From Mangifera indica (lineage: Eukaryota > Streptophyta > Magnoliopsida > Sapindales > Anacardiaceae), in contig NC_058137.1 in assembly GCF_011075055.1 (NCBI RefSeq), positions 7,673,463 to 7,737,462 on the forward strand: DNA of 64,000 nt. Reading direction: 5' to 3'. Below, one piece after another: positions 12,202-23,146 of the stretch. Numbering within the stretch: the stretch's first letter is position 1; the number at the start of each line of letters is the position of its first letter. The position numbers and the translations under genes are program-made. The notes below the pieces were generated by a model, which saw only the letters and a program-made list of their open reading frames with translations, ran no database searches and had not been told where the DNA came from.

Positions 12202-12984
12202 AAATCTGTCCGTTTATACATTTTTAGGCCAACATAAAAAAGTTTCATCAAACTAAGCAAACACTAATTTTTTTACCCTTTTTACCCTTATGTTGAAAAA
12301 CCAAGTAAAAATATTTTTTCTGAGAATATGCGTCGGTTTATGGTGGTTATGATGGTGACTAGAGATTTTACAGTGAAACCCTAAATATGTCGAATTATGT
12401 ATATAGATGTTTTTGAATGTTTCGAATGGTATAAAATGATGTAGTTTCGATGTTAATGGATGTCTGGAAGTGTAGCCGTTGAGAGACAAAAACACACAAA
12501 TTTACAGTGCTGCACAAACTGCACAAATCGCGCAAATACTGTTCACACAGAGTAAACACTGTTCAAACCGCGTAAAAGCAGATATCATAGTCTGTGAACA
12601 GGATTTTTACACGATTTTGCAAGCGGTTTGAACAGTATTTGCACAATATGAACAGTGTTTTGCGCAGTTTGTGCGACACTATAAATTTGCGCGTTTTTGT
12701 CTCTCAACGGCTACACTTCCAGACATCCATTAACATCGAAACTATATCATTTTATACCATTCGAAACATTCAAAAATATCCATATACATAATTTGACATA
12801 TTTAGGGTTTCACTGTAAAATCCCTAGCCACCATCGTAATCACCATAAACCGACGCACATTTTCAGAAAAAATATTTTTACTTGGTTTTTCAACATAAGG
12901 GTAAAAAGGGTAAAAAAATTAGTGTTTGTTTAATTTGGTGAAACTTTTTTATGTTGGCATAAAAACGTATAAATGGATAAATTT
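12202..12984. repeat. 783-bp foldback element (near-perfect long inverted repeat)
   Basis: The left arm (about 12202-12583) and right arm (about 12601-12984) are reverse complements along nearly their whole length, with scattered mismatches and small indels, and the spacer is only about 18-25 bp. Matching landmarks: GCCAACATAAAAAAGTTTCA on the left against TGAAACTTTTTTATGTTGGC on the right, and CTGTTCAAACCGC against GCGGTTTGAACAG at the centre. Each arm carries an outward-facing 78-80 codon frame (12253-12495 minus, 12697-12933 plus) giving almost the same peptide; this follows from the symmetry and does not show coding. It looks like a foldback MITE; transcription would give a long hairpin. 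A clear target duplication was not found. Confidence 0.88.
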
Positions 12985-14139
12985 TTACTTATTTTAATTA
13001 ATTACCCCATAAAAAACATAACTATCAACAAAAAACATGTTTTCATGACTATTCTAGAAATATGAAACTACAGTACAAGTCCCATACTTGTATTATATGT
13101 ATCTTAGGTCCACATATGTACTACAAGATTAGATCTCATACATATACTATAAAACTCTAGTGTCATGTATATACTGCAAGTTCAATTCTAGGACATGACT
13201 AAACCTAAATTTAGAAGAAAAAAAACATATATGTAAAACTGATCTAATGTAAAAATCAATTGGGATATATTTTCATGAAAATACGTGCATGTTCTCAAGC
13301 TTTTTAATGTTATAACTTGAAAATGGAGAAGGGTACTCTACGTAGTGAACCGATTGTCATTAATTTCTGCCACTTGTAAAATTAGATTATCGTGCACTGT
13401 CCATTTGTACAAGAAATATAAGAAGTACGAAGCATATTAGATGTAGTACATGACTGATTTTTGCCAGGTGTTAATCAAATATTCATATAAACATTGTGAC
13501 AACAAAATGTACAATATGTGCGCGCGTGCACACACACACACACACACACACAAGGTTCTTATCAAATCATTTAATTATTCATGCCCAATCAATTATCAAT
13601 ACAAAAACTGTTTATTATTGCGTATGATTTCATGACTTAGAAAAGATGAAACGGCCTCATTAGTTGGTTCTGCATTTTCATGGACATCCCATCTGTTGAT
13701 AAATATATGAACCCAACAAGTTTTTTTTGATAAAATTGAGTCTTGAAGCCACATTTCAATCCCAGAAATGTAATAGAATCAGGAGGCATATTGATTCATG
13801 TTAGATCAAGCTGGCGAAATGTTACATGAGTCACTTTGCCCTCTATATTTATAGCGATGAGATTAGGCTTTGAGAATTGGAAATCAAATAAATTAACTTG
13901 GATAAATCTCCTTCAATACTGATAATTTATCCATTTCATTGCAGACTGTAGTTTAAAAAGATGGCAAAGATTAAAAAGAGAATAATCATGATAATTTGAA
14001 TTGTGGATTTTCTATTTGTATTTCATTTTATAACTACAGATATCAATATTTTTACAAGCTTTCGAATTTGACATTGAAATCCTTCCTGATCCTCTAATAT
14101 TTGGATGCCTATGCAGGATTTATCATATAGAAAAATGGC
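12985..14139. other. Intergenic with one microsatellite
   Basis: No gene supported. It contains the CA microsatellite at 13529-13552, and its right end is the 3' side of DUF241 copy 2. Confidence 0.5.
13529..13552. repeat. (CA)12 microsatellite
   Basis: Twelve uninterrupted CA units, preceded by a short GCGCGCGTG stretch. A likely length-variable site. Confidence 0.95.
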
Positions 14140-15003
14140 CTATAGGGAGATTATGTTTAAGAGAGAGGTTCTTGATCTGATCAAGCCCCTAAACATTTTC
14201 TCCAAACCTTTCTCTAGGCCTTCAATGCTGTTCTCCGTAGCCTTTAGTCTTTCATGGATATTTTGCATCTTCTCAACATCACAGTTGCACAGTGCAGAAT
14301 CCAGACTTTCCAACTCAATCAAAATCTCTTGCTTCTCTTCACATGCTATGCCTCTCTTGTTCATCATTTTTGAAACCAGTGACCACCTGTTTAGCCTTTG
14401 CTTCGACCCTGGTCTTGACAAGAAGAACAAGAGAGACTGAAAGATGGAGCTGTTTGTTGCATTAACTTCTTTAAGAACTCGAATCACAGCCGAGAGGTGA
14501 TGATCTTGTTCCAGAAGTGGTGATACTCCAAGATTGTTATCCATTTGCTTCAATATGCCAATAATTTTCTTTGCATCCTTCTTCATCTTCTTCTTGAAAC
14601 AAGTGAAGCTAGCAATGCTGTTTTCAACACTTGAACCCCCCTTTCTCCTTCGAATGGCTGAGTGAAGAGCTTGAATATGTTCCTTAATTTGCAACAAGGT
14701 ATATCTTGTGGTGCCACAAATATCCAGGAGCTTCAGTGATCCTTCCAACAATTCATCAACACACTTCTCATGTTTATTCTGAGAGAGAACTTGTTGGCTT
14801 GATGGCATATTAAGAAGATCATCCAAGCACATGTACAACTCTTCAAGTCCTGAAAGACTCCTGCAAATTGACCCTGATGTTAACAACAATCTTGATGATT
14901 CCTCCAATGCCTTAAGCTTGCATAACTCTTCTTCAATTATTACGGTGCTAGGATGTGACCTCGAAGGCAGACTGATTGATCGAACATGGTATTTACTAGC
15001 CAT
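14140..15003 (-). CDS. DUF241 family protein, copy 2
   Basis: Single exon, 287 residues from the ATG at 15003. The frame is open ten codons further (to 15033), but the shorter start puts the conserved motif VRSISLPSRSHPST at residues 7-20, as in its paralogues, and leaves room for the TATA-like box at 15044-15055, which would otherwise sit only 11 bp upstream of the ATG. The central motif reads ALHSAIRRRKGGSS (residues 112-125) and the C-terminus LEKMFRGLIRSRTSLLNIIS. Helical throughout, no signal or membrane segment. Same strand as the other three copies. Function unassigned, as for the family. Confidence 0.92.
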   Translation of the reverse strand: MASKYHVRSISLPSRSHPSTVIIEEELCKLKALEESSRLLLTSGSICRSLSGLEELYMCLDDLLNMPSSQQVLSQNKHEKCVDELLEGSLKLLDICGTTRYTLLQIKEHIQALHSAIRRRKGGSSVENSIASFTCFKKKMKKDAKKIIGILKQMDNNLGVSPLLEQDHHLSAVIRVLKEVNATNSSIFQSLLFFLSRPGSKQRLNRWSLVSKMMNKRGIACEEKQEILIELESLDSALCNCDVEKMQNIHERLKATENSIEGLEKGLEKMFRGLIRSRTSLLNIISL

Positions 15004-15043
15004 GAAAATCAAAATTTGAGATGGTCCTATCAAGTAAATAACT

Positions 15044-15055
15044 CTATATTTATAG
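15044..15055 (-). promoter_or_regulatory. TATA-like box of DUF241 copy 2
   Basis: CTATAAATATAG on the minus strand, about 40-50 bp upstream of the chosen ATG at 15003. It supports the shorter start over the ATG at 15033. Confidence 0.55.
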
Positions 15056-16072
15056 GGACACTTGAAAAGCTCAATTAAAATAAAAATCCCATCACAGCAA
15101 TGTGATGAGGATGTGTATAAAGTATGTAGATTCCTCTGAATGCGGTTCTCTTGTCAAGTTGCCGGCCAACAAAGCTTCAATAATATGCAATTTCTTTATT
15201 GATCTTCAGCCTATAAAGGGGAATGAAGTGTCTTGCTGTTGTGTAATTTTGTATTCTTCTTCTACATATAACCAGAAGAGTCATCCCCAAGCTTGCCTTC
15301 CCTCTTGCCACCTTACCCTCCATCTCCAAAATATTAAAAAGCAGCTGCTACGTGGCCTGTCTGGGTTGTCTCCACTGGAAGAACCTTGATTAACAAAACA
15401 TATCAGACAAAACTAGTTTAAGAAATGTCAAGATCCAGATCTCACACAGATTAATAAATGGTAAGATATATTATTATATCCATAAATATTGTGTGCACGA
15501 GTGGCTTGTATTTCTCGTCTCCATGGATTTTTATCTTTTTCAATATCAAGGTTCCCATTTCGTTTTCCTCTTTTTTTCCCTTTGATATCATCAGCAATCG
15601 TGAAGTTACACAAAGCTGATCATGAGGACACGTGCATTCATTCCATTGCATCATGTGTGCTTCAAAATATTATGTAAATGGATTGCAGTAGTTTGGGCAA
15701 GTGGGTTTGGGAGATAGGTGGTGATCTCTCATAAGCCTGTTGACGATGAGGCTTTCGAAGCAGCCATGCCCCATGGGCCATGCCATGAATATTACAGTTG
15801 AATATATAACTTTTGGCTTTTATCACATGTAAAAACTGTAAGCTGGATATAAAATTGTAACTTTTATTGATGTAATTGTAGCCCTAAGTGGATGTGCCCT
15901 GCTTTTCATTTAAAAATTTTTGTAATGAACATTGGATGATTTTGGAATTGAATGACACGTCGGTTAATATTTCTGTGTAGAAAAGTTGTCATTCAATATT
16001 TGGGCCACAAACTAGTCAACTTTTTATCATCAACTGAGAGTTCTCTCGAGCCAATGAACATAATTATAAAAT
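15056..16072. other. Intergenic
   Basis: Promoter side of DUF241 copy 2, then ordinary AT-rich sequence up to the LTR element. Short frames around 15428-15677 on both strands have no domain. Confidence 0.45.
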
Positions 16073-16562
16073 TGTTAAATGCTATCAAAACTCTTAGTCA
16101 AAATTAAGATTCACAAAAATGACATCAGAGAGTTAACTAGTTATTGTATAATATTTAGTTATGTAAACAACACACAACAATTAGTTATATCATCTATCTA
16201 CAAATTAGTTTAAAATACGGATAAAAACTCTTTTACTCAGAAACAATGAGAATAAAGAAAGTTGATGGTCCATGATATACTTCAACACCTTCCATCCTTA
16301 TCTTCGATGGATATAGGATAACAATCATGATATCATTATTTTTCATTTCATTGGGATAACATGATTACCTATTTCCTTCCTGATAACTAGATTTGATGTA
16401 ATAAAACTTAGGATATATCTCTTATATAATTTCCTCATTGAACCCAACATTTTAGTCATATAAAGGAAGGATTGTTCAAAGGTAGGTGGGATCTAATCCG
16501 AGAACACTTTTGGAAGACTATTTTGAGAGCTCATTGGTAACGTTTTTATAGTTATTCTACCA
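16073..16562 (+). repeat. Left LTR of the non-coding LTR element
   Basis: 490 bp, TGTTAAATGC...TTCTACCA, direct repeat of 18197-18675. Confidence 0.7.
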
Positions 16563-17036
16563 AATTTATGTCAAAGTACTTGATAATATAACATTGGACG
16601 TAAACTTCTGAGTCTTTTATCTTCTTTTCTCCATGAGAAGATAGAAGATCTTTTGTACTTTTCATTGGTACAAACTTTCGTATAAACAATTTGGAGCTGG
16701 AAGGAGGGCCCTACAAGGCTCTTTCTAAATTCCCAGCAATAACACACTCTTTCCATCAATTTGTAATGAGATTCCAAAAAATGACACCAATATTAATTTA
16801 CATGACAACACAACTGAATGAAACTATGATGGTCTTACCATTACCGTCAACACGTTGATAGCAATGTTGGGGACTTTGGTCTTGTCATAACCTTTAGCCG
16901 TTATAAGGTTGTAGATCTCTCACATGAATATCTCTCATTTCTACTTGTAGAGAAACTAAAGGGTGCCCTTGAGCCAAAGACCAAGATTCCTTTTTGATGT
17001 ACAAATGGCAACGTATGCAATGAGCCTGTTGGTTTC

Positions 17037-17650
17037 CATCAACATATCAACGTATGATGTGCAATCCCTAACTAACATCATAACGATGTCAATATATGAT
17101 GTGTAGAAGTAATTGATGTTAAAATGACATCAACTTATGATGTGAAGAACATAACTTACACTTGGGCAGTGTCAACCCTTGATGTGTAGAACACTAATCA
17201 CATTACAATGACATCAATCTATAACGCACAAACTACAACTTATGTTTTGATGATCAACTAATTATAACTCACTTTGTTACAATGTCAAACAACAATATGC
17301 AGATACTAATTTACATTATAACAATGTTATATCTCAATGTGTAGAGCATAACTTATGTTGACCAGGCTAAGGTGTGAATATTCGTTGTATAGATGATAAC
17401 TTATGTCATGTTGACATTGTCTCTCGGCATGTAGACCTTAAATCATGTTAGGTTGAAAAAGGCTTTGATATTTGATTTATAGATAATAACTTACACCTTG
17501 GGTGTCACCTTTTGATGTGTACAACCTAACATAGTCCAAGGAACCATTAACACTCATCATGTAGAGTATAACTCATGATGAATAAGCTATGGTGCCAACT
17601 TGTGGCAATGCAGATGATAACTTATATCAAGCGAAAACCATCCATACAAA
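17037..17650 (+). repeat. Degenerate 42-bp minisatellite
   Basis: Consecutive units of exactly 42 bp are visible at 17082-17123, 17124-17165, 17166-17207 and 17208-17249, with another at 17282-17323. Further units drift to 42-45 bp until about 17650. The shared core resembles GACATCAAYNTATGATGTG followed by TAGAA. The period is 14 codons; in the frame starting at 17124 the units read as related 14-residue peptides beginning MTSTYDV, AVSTLDV and MTSIYNA, interrupted by stops in some units. Confidence 0.75.
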
Positions 17651-18196
17651 TATCTTCTCCCAATGTGTATAATAAAGCTCACATTCGTAAGATATTGTCT
17701 AATTAATCCCAACATAGTGTGGTCTTAAAACTAACTTAGATAGGCTAAGCAACCTAGGTTACTAAGCTTGAAGGCTAGATTTGCATGATCATTTGAATGC
17801 TTAATGAGCTTATTTGATAAAAGTGGTTGAACATAACTTAGCAAGTATTCCCTTAGGCAAGCTTAAATAAGCCCTTGATGTCTTCTTGACTTAGTCTGAT
17901 GAACCAAAAATCAATGCTGAAGAATATGCGCTCTCCTTGTTGGCATGTCTCACTTTTAACAGGTTAAGTAATCAAGAAGGAAACATGCCTTACTTGCCCA
18001 TTACAATGATTCATGGCAAGCTATTTCACCATGAAAGGTATACGATGTTATGCCATACAATAAAAGCAAAGTGTAGACGTCATAGTCACAACATGTTACA
18101 AAAGCAAAAGACCCCAAATGTTCATAGGTCACTTATCTATTCAAAAGGTCCAAAGTTGTTTAAGTCATGCTCACACTCCAGAAATTGCGGGGCAGT

Positions 18197-18675
18197 TGTT
18201 ATACGGTCAAACTCTTTTGTGCTCAAACTTACAGAATGACATCAAAAAGGCAACTAGCCATTATATAATGTCTACCTATGCAAACAACACCCAACAACCA
18301 ACCATATCATCTACGTTCATGCCAACCTAAAGTGCAAATAAAAGCTCTTTCACCCAAAAACAGTAGGGAGGAAAAAAACTTGACAATTTTGTGATATACT
18401 TAATCATCTTCTATCCTTGTCTTTGACAAGCATGCGATAATCATGATATCATTATCTCTCATTTCATTGGTATAACTTGATCAACAACTACCTTCTAGAT
18501 AACTAGATTAAATGTAATAGGGTCTAGGGTATAGTTTCTATATAATTTCTTTACTAAACCTTACCTCTTATTCCTATGAAAGAAAGATTGTACAAAGGTA
18601 GAGAGGATCAATCCGAAAACACTTCTAGAAAACTATTTTGAGAGTTTATTTGTAACATTTATAGTTATTCTACCA
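18197..18675 (+). repeat. Right LTR of the non-coding LTR element
   Basis: 479 bp, TGTTATACGG...TTCTACCA, direct repeat of the left LTR with a purine-rich tract just upstream. Confidence 0.7.
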
Positions 18676-19479
18676 TATTCAAGGTAGAGAACTCACTAAC
18701 ATACTATTGAATATAGGATCCGGAGCAACAAACTAAACCATTTAAGAATGTTTTTCATTTTGTTTGTTATTTAAACACCATTACACAATCAATTAAATTA
18801 TCAATCCTACTTATTTTCATCATCTTATGTGAGATCACTCTAATTTTACGTGTTGTCAGTGGGTATAAAATTCTAATTAACAAGTATAAAAAGTATCAGA
18901 GAGGAGTGAGAAAATTAAATTTCAAAGAATTGAATTCATAATGAGCAGAACGTGATTAATATTGTATATAGTTTGTGATTCCTGTCTGTAAAGAATCACA
19001 AAGAGGTAACATTTGAGTCTAAAAATAATATTAGGCTGGCTCTAGAATCAAGATTATTGGTTGGTGTAACTTTAAAAATAAATCGTAGGCATGAATCTAG
19101 GCTTACAAAAGGTCCTGATGTGGCCACATAAACTATTCTTTAGTCTGTTATTGTGAATCACAAGAAGTTCTGTGACAGGAGCCAGAAAAGTTGTAGGTGT
19201 CCATGCAAGACAACGAAGCATTGAGGTGGACATTTATTTATCTTGGAACTTGATGTCAAGGGAGTTTCAGAAAATTTTGCAGAGTATGCGTGGCTAACTG
19301 GATGAATTTTGAGATGACAAATTATCTGGGAAAAACAAATATTGGAAGCACATGCTCATTATTACAATCCCCGCAGAGCATAAGTTAAAAAAGCCTTGGA
19401 ACAAAAACTTTCCTGATAGTGGATAGGAACAGAGCTGTGTCCAAATATCCCCAGATTAAGTTTGATTCGAATGATAAAT
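18676..19479. other. Intergenic
   Basis: AT-rich, no gene or recognised repeat. Confidence 0.45.
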
Positions 19480-19835
19480 AAGACAGTTTGAATTTGGCTA
19501 GGTTTATTGAGTCAAATTTAAGGTAATTTGAGTTTGACTCAGCTTAGTTCTCAAGTTCAAAGCTTGACTTGGATTTGTAATTTAAATTTATGGTTCGGAT
19601 TTGTGACTTGAGTTTACTGTTTTTTAATAAAATGATATCATTTTTCCTAATAATAGGTAAATTAACATCGTTTTAACAATTATTTGAAATGATTCGAATC
19701 AAATCACAAGTCAAATTTGAACTAAATCGAGCTATCTATCTGGCCTGTAACCCTCTCAACTCTATATAAATTCAAACTATACCAACTTTTGAACCCGAAC
19801 TAGTTCGGTTTAGGTCCGGCTTTGCCTAGATTGAA
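19480..19835 (-). repeat. MITE-like repeat, inverted relative to 21465-21920
   Basis: The stretch 19481-19640 matches the reverse complement of about 21690-21860 at roughly three bases in four (TTGAGTCAAATTTAAGGTAA on one side, TTACCTTTAATTTTGACTCAA on the other). Both copies are built of CTCAAG/CTTGAG-rich sequence, common in plant MITEs. The ends are not resolved. Sequence from 19836 to 20122 is the 3' flank of DUF241 copy 3 with nothing else visible. Confidence 0.55.
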
Positions 19836-20122
19836 TTGTTCTAAATGTCTCATCCATCTTTTTATCAAGAATTACTTGTCAGTTGGAACTTGACGCTTTA
19901 TTTGATGAATCACTTGTTACAACACTCAAATATACAATTAAAGATATAATTGAAGCTTAGAAAAAGAATTAAGCTGTAAAGAGGCAATTGTGCAGCAAAT
20001 TTTACATTCAAATATACCTATATTAGAAGCATATATAGATTTGGAACGATAGCAATCCTGTAAAAAGTTGATGCCATGCCAGTTTGATCCCTTTTACAAT
20101 ACAATTTGATCATTATACAGTT

Positions 20123-21028
20123 CTAGCTGGTAAGTATGTTAAGAAAAGAGACTCTATTTTGGACTAGACATCTGAACAGGGAATCTAATCCTCCTTCAAG
20201 CCCTTCAACACTAACATGAAGATTCTCTAACAATCTTTGAGCTATGTGTACTTCGTTTTTCTTTGCAGTGCTCGTCCGTTGTAGAGAGTAAAGTGCAACA
20301 TCCACACTCTCTACTTCATTAATTATCTTCTGCTCTTTCTGCTCAGAAGATAATAGTCTCATGGACACATACTTTGAGATCAAATGCCACCCTCCAAGCT
20401 TTGTCTTCAATGTTGGCGTCGACAAGAATAGCAAAAGAGCTCGAAAAATGGCGATGCTCATGGCACATGTTTCATTTAAAACTTTGATTATAAATGATAA
20501 ATGATGTTCTGCTTCTAAAAGTGAGGAAGAAATGGAACCTTTGCTTTCCAATTTCTTCAATGCTCCAAGGTACTTTGCAATGTCCTTTTTCCCCTTCTTT
20601 TTAAAGCTAATGTAAGCTGCAATATGGCTTTCGATGCTTGAGTCTCCGCCCCTTCTGCGTAGAGCCGATTGAAGAGTTTGTACATATTGCTTCATTGTCA
20701 ACAATATGTCTCTAGCTGTGCCACGAGTGTCCAGCAATATGACTGATCTGTCCAAAGTTTCTTCAACCAATTTTCCATTCTTGTGGCGAAGAAGAGCCTG
20801 TTGTGTTTGTGGGGAGTGAATGAATTCTGTAATGCAATTGTACAACTCTGCAAGACCAACAAGGCCATTTTTTATTGTATCAGCTCGTGGTGATGTTGAA
20901 GGAATTTGCGAAGCTTTAACGTGGTCTAATGTTGATTCTAACTTGACAGAAGTGGGGTGAATTCTAGATGGCAAACTAACGGACCTAACAGGAGGATGAA
21001 CATCAGAAAATGCAGAAGAGCCTGCCAT
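20123..21028 (-). CDS. DUF241 family protein, copy 3
   Basis: Single exon, 301 residues. N-terminal VRSVSLPSRIHPTSV at residues 14-28, central TLQSALRRRGGDS at 118-130, C-terminal LEGGLDSLFRCLVQNRVSFL. It is closest to copy 4 in the RRRGGD loop and the KKS/GKKDIAK(Y/C)LGALKK block. No signal peptide or membrane segment. A TATA-like box lies 75-84 bp upstream of the ATG. The gene sits between two inverted copies of a MITE-like repeat (19480-19835 and 21465-21920). Function unassigned, as for the family. Confidence 0.92.
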   Translation of the reverse strand: MAGSSAFSDVHPPVRSVSLPSRIHPTSVKLESTLDHVKASQIPSTSPRADTIKNGLVGLAELYNCITEFIHSPQTQQALLRHKNGKLVEETLDRSVILLDTRGTARDILLTMKQYVQTLQSALRRRGGDSSIESHIAAYISFKKKGKKDIAKYLGALKKLESKGSISSSLLEAEHHLSFIIKVLNETCAMSIAIFRALLLFLSTPTLKTKLGGWHLISKYVSMRLLSSEQKEQKIINEVESVDVALYSLQRTSTAKKNEVHIAQRLLENLHVSVEGLEGGLDSLFRCLVQNRVSFLNILTS

Positions 21029-21102
21029 CTTTTACTTTAGCAATTGAGTTTAATCTCTCTGCAAAATGCAAGAGATGTTTGAATGGCGAAGAGTCAATCA
21101 AT

Positions 21103-21112
21103 CTCTATATAT
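21103..21112 (-). promoter_or_regulatory. TATA-like box of DUF241 copy 3
   Basis: TATATATAGA on the minus strand, 75-84 bp upstream of the ATG at 21028. Confidence 0.5.
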
Positions 21113-21464
21113 AATAAAGACATTCAAGTGATTGCCCTGTCAAATCAAAACCGAATGCATGTCCAACTTTCTGATTCCCTCGTAGCATTTTTCGACAACA
21201 ATCTATGACAGCAAATTGTTTCTTTAATCATTCGTGGCCATAAGATTGGCTACATGTAGTACTCTAAAAAGATCTAAGATTGACAAAATATATAGGAAAT
21301 GTTGGGCATAGACATCTCATACAAGTGAAGACTGATTAAAATGTCTATGAATTCCTAAGCAAATTTTTGATGGATTATGTGTCTAAAAGTAGATATATAA
21401 TATTTTGACTGTGAGTTGAGCTGTTAAACTAAAATGTTATAGATTGTATCAAAGCTAGGGCTGA
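21113..21464. other. Promoter-side flank of DUF241 copy 3
   Basis: No gene or repeat recognised. Confidence 0.4.
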
Positions 21465-21920
21465 AATTGAACCGAGCTGGCTTGACTTGAATATTAACCC
21501 ATTGTAAGCTAAAACAGTTAACTCATTTTTTAAAATCGAGTTAAACTTGAGTTAGAAGAAGTTTGACTCAATCTAACTCATGAGCCAAAAGATGGTTTGA
21601 TTCAATTCGAACTTTGCTTGCGACTCCATTCTGGTTATGCCAAAAAATTATTAAAACAATATCGTTTTATCAATTATTGGGTAAAATAAAATCATTTTGT
21701 CAATAAGTCGCGAACTCAAGCCATGAATCTATCCTGCAAATCTAAGTCATAAATTCAAACTATAAACTCGAATCAAATTTAAGTCGAATTGAGTCAAACT
21801 TAAGTTACCTTTAATTTTGACTCAATGAACTCAAATCTAACTCAAGTTAAATAATTTTTAATTCAAGTCAAACTTGAACCAAGAGTGTTCAAGTTTAACT
21901 CCATTCATATCCACCCTAAT
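21465..21920 (+). repeat. MITE-like repeat with short terminal inverted repeats
   Basis: Begins TAGGGCTGAAATTGAA and ends TTCATATCCACCCTAATT, whose reverse complement AATTAGGGTGGATATGAA resembles the start. The interior is CTCAAG/CTTGAG-rich and matches 19480-19640 in inverted orientation. A short fragment of similar sequence is at 22490-22622. Confidence 0.6.
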
Positions 21921-22020
21921 TAGAACCACTTTGTGTGTTGTCTTGACCTAAATTAGGTTGCAAAGCCAAAAAGTTGCCTATCTTGACACATACTTTATAG
22001 ATACCACTAGTTAACCATAG

Positions 22021-22280
22021 TGTTGAAAATTGAACCTTTGTTAGAAGTGTAAAACTTTATAGGAAGACTTGTGCCACAATGTAAGAAAAGTAATGTCTCG
22101 ACACAATAAAGTTGGTTTAGATTAAAAAAATCCTACTGAGTTAATGTCATAGTATGATATAAGTGATATCGCAACATAACATGAAAATGATTGAAAATAG
22201 AAAGTCATTGTCATCACACTGAAATAATCATGTCAAGACAAACTTTCAAAAAATTTTATTGGGAAGGTACATTTCAACAA
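22021..22280 (+). repeat. Left LTR fragment of the copia host
   Basis: Matches the first 260 bp or so of 36953-37383 (shared GTAAGAAAAGTAATG-like and AAGTTGGTTTAGAT blocks), then similarity fades. Confidence 0.75.
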
Positions 22281-22632
22281 CTTTGTTTAACCACTATAAA
22301 TAAAAACTCAAATATCAAGTTTCAACCAAATTTAAGTTTTTAATTATTCTACATATATGAAATTGATTCTAATAACTCAACTAACCTACTGCAACTTCCT
22401 TTATGTATTTTTTAGTAGAAAACTTTTTTTTTTTACTTTAATAATTAATAAGTTAGAAATTTATTAGAAAAACATATATTTAAGCTATAGTATCGAGCTT
22501 AACTAAGCCAAGCTCGAGCTTGGCTAATCATATCAATCTCGAACTCAAGGCTTGAGCCAGAATCCTATAAGCCGAGTCGAATTTGAGCTAGCCTAAACTC
22601 AAACTTGGTTTGATTTGAATAACCCTTACTAC

Positions 22633-23133
22633 CAGTGTTTTTAAAACCGAACCAGCTAGCCGGTTTGACCAGTTAAATAATGAACCAATCTATAATCTGG
22701 TCCCATTTTATAATCTGATCTAGTGTATATATAAATATTGATTTATTTAAAATTAGGTCAAATTTGGTAACCCTGTTAAACTAGAAAAAGCTATTTAAAA
22801 CCAACAAAACCATAGTTACATAATACTACATAATTTTTGTCTTATTAAAACTAAAAAGAATTACAATTTATAGGATCTTAATTAAATTAATGGTAAGATT
22901 TGTAATTGATTTTTTTCTTTATCTTTGTAATGAAGTGTTAGCTGTTTAATTAACATATTTGAAATTATGGTTTATATGTTTTATGTTTCAAATAAGTGGT
23001 AAATGTTCGATACTATTTAAAAATATATAATAATTTGGTAATAGATTGAACAATTGGTTGTTCAGTTGAATTGGTTAAACCATGAACCAGTAAGATAATC
23101 AGTTCGACTATCGGTCTGATTTTAAAAACATTG
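22633..23133. mobile_element. hAT-like MITE
   Basis: The ends CAGTGTTTTTAAAAC and (reverse complement of the right end) CAATGTTTTTAAAATC form an imperfect terminal inverted repeat. The flanks CTTACTAC (22625-22632) and TCTACTAC (23134-23141) fit a diverged 8-bp target duplication, as expected for hAT. 501 bp, no coding capacity. Confidence 0.7.
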
Positions 23134-23146
23134 TCTACTACCCACC

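Larger units (their letters stand above)
16073..18675 (+). mobile_element. Old non-coding LTR element with internal minisatellite
   Basis: Two diverged direct repeats, 16073-16562 and 18197-18675, run the full length of each other, begin TGTTA, end TTCTACCA (TG...CA), and share landmarks such as ACAATCATGATATCATTAT (left) / ATAATCATGATATCATTAT (right) and a TATATAA-type box. The right repeat is preceded by a purine-rich GAAATTGCGGGGCAG that could be a polypurine tract, so plus orientation is favoured. No standard tRNA primer site follows the left repeat, and no clear 5-bp target duplication was found. The 1.6-kb interior has no gag or pol; most of its middle is a 42-bp tandem repeat. This is a non-autonomous LTR element of LARD/TRIM type, old judging from LTR divergence. 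Confidence 0.7.

Noticed and set aside
12253..12933. Pair of conserved 78-80 codon genes on opposite strands
   Set aside because: The similarity is explained by the inverted repeat itself; differences between the arms do not favour silent sites as far as I can tell by eye.
15001..15033. ATG at 15033 as start of DUF241 copy 2
   Set aside because: It would sit 11 bp from the TATA-like box and add ten residues absent from paralogues; 15003 fits better.
16073..18675. CRISPR-like or satellite array
   Set aside because: The 42-bp units are contiguous with no unique spacers and lie between two LTRs, so a minisatellite within a retroelement is the simpler reading.
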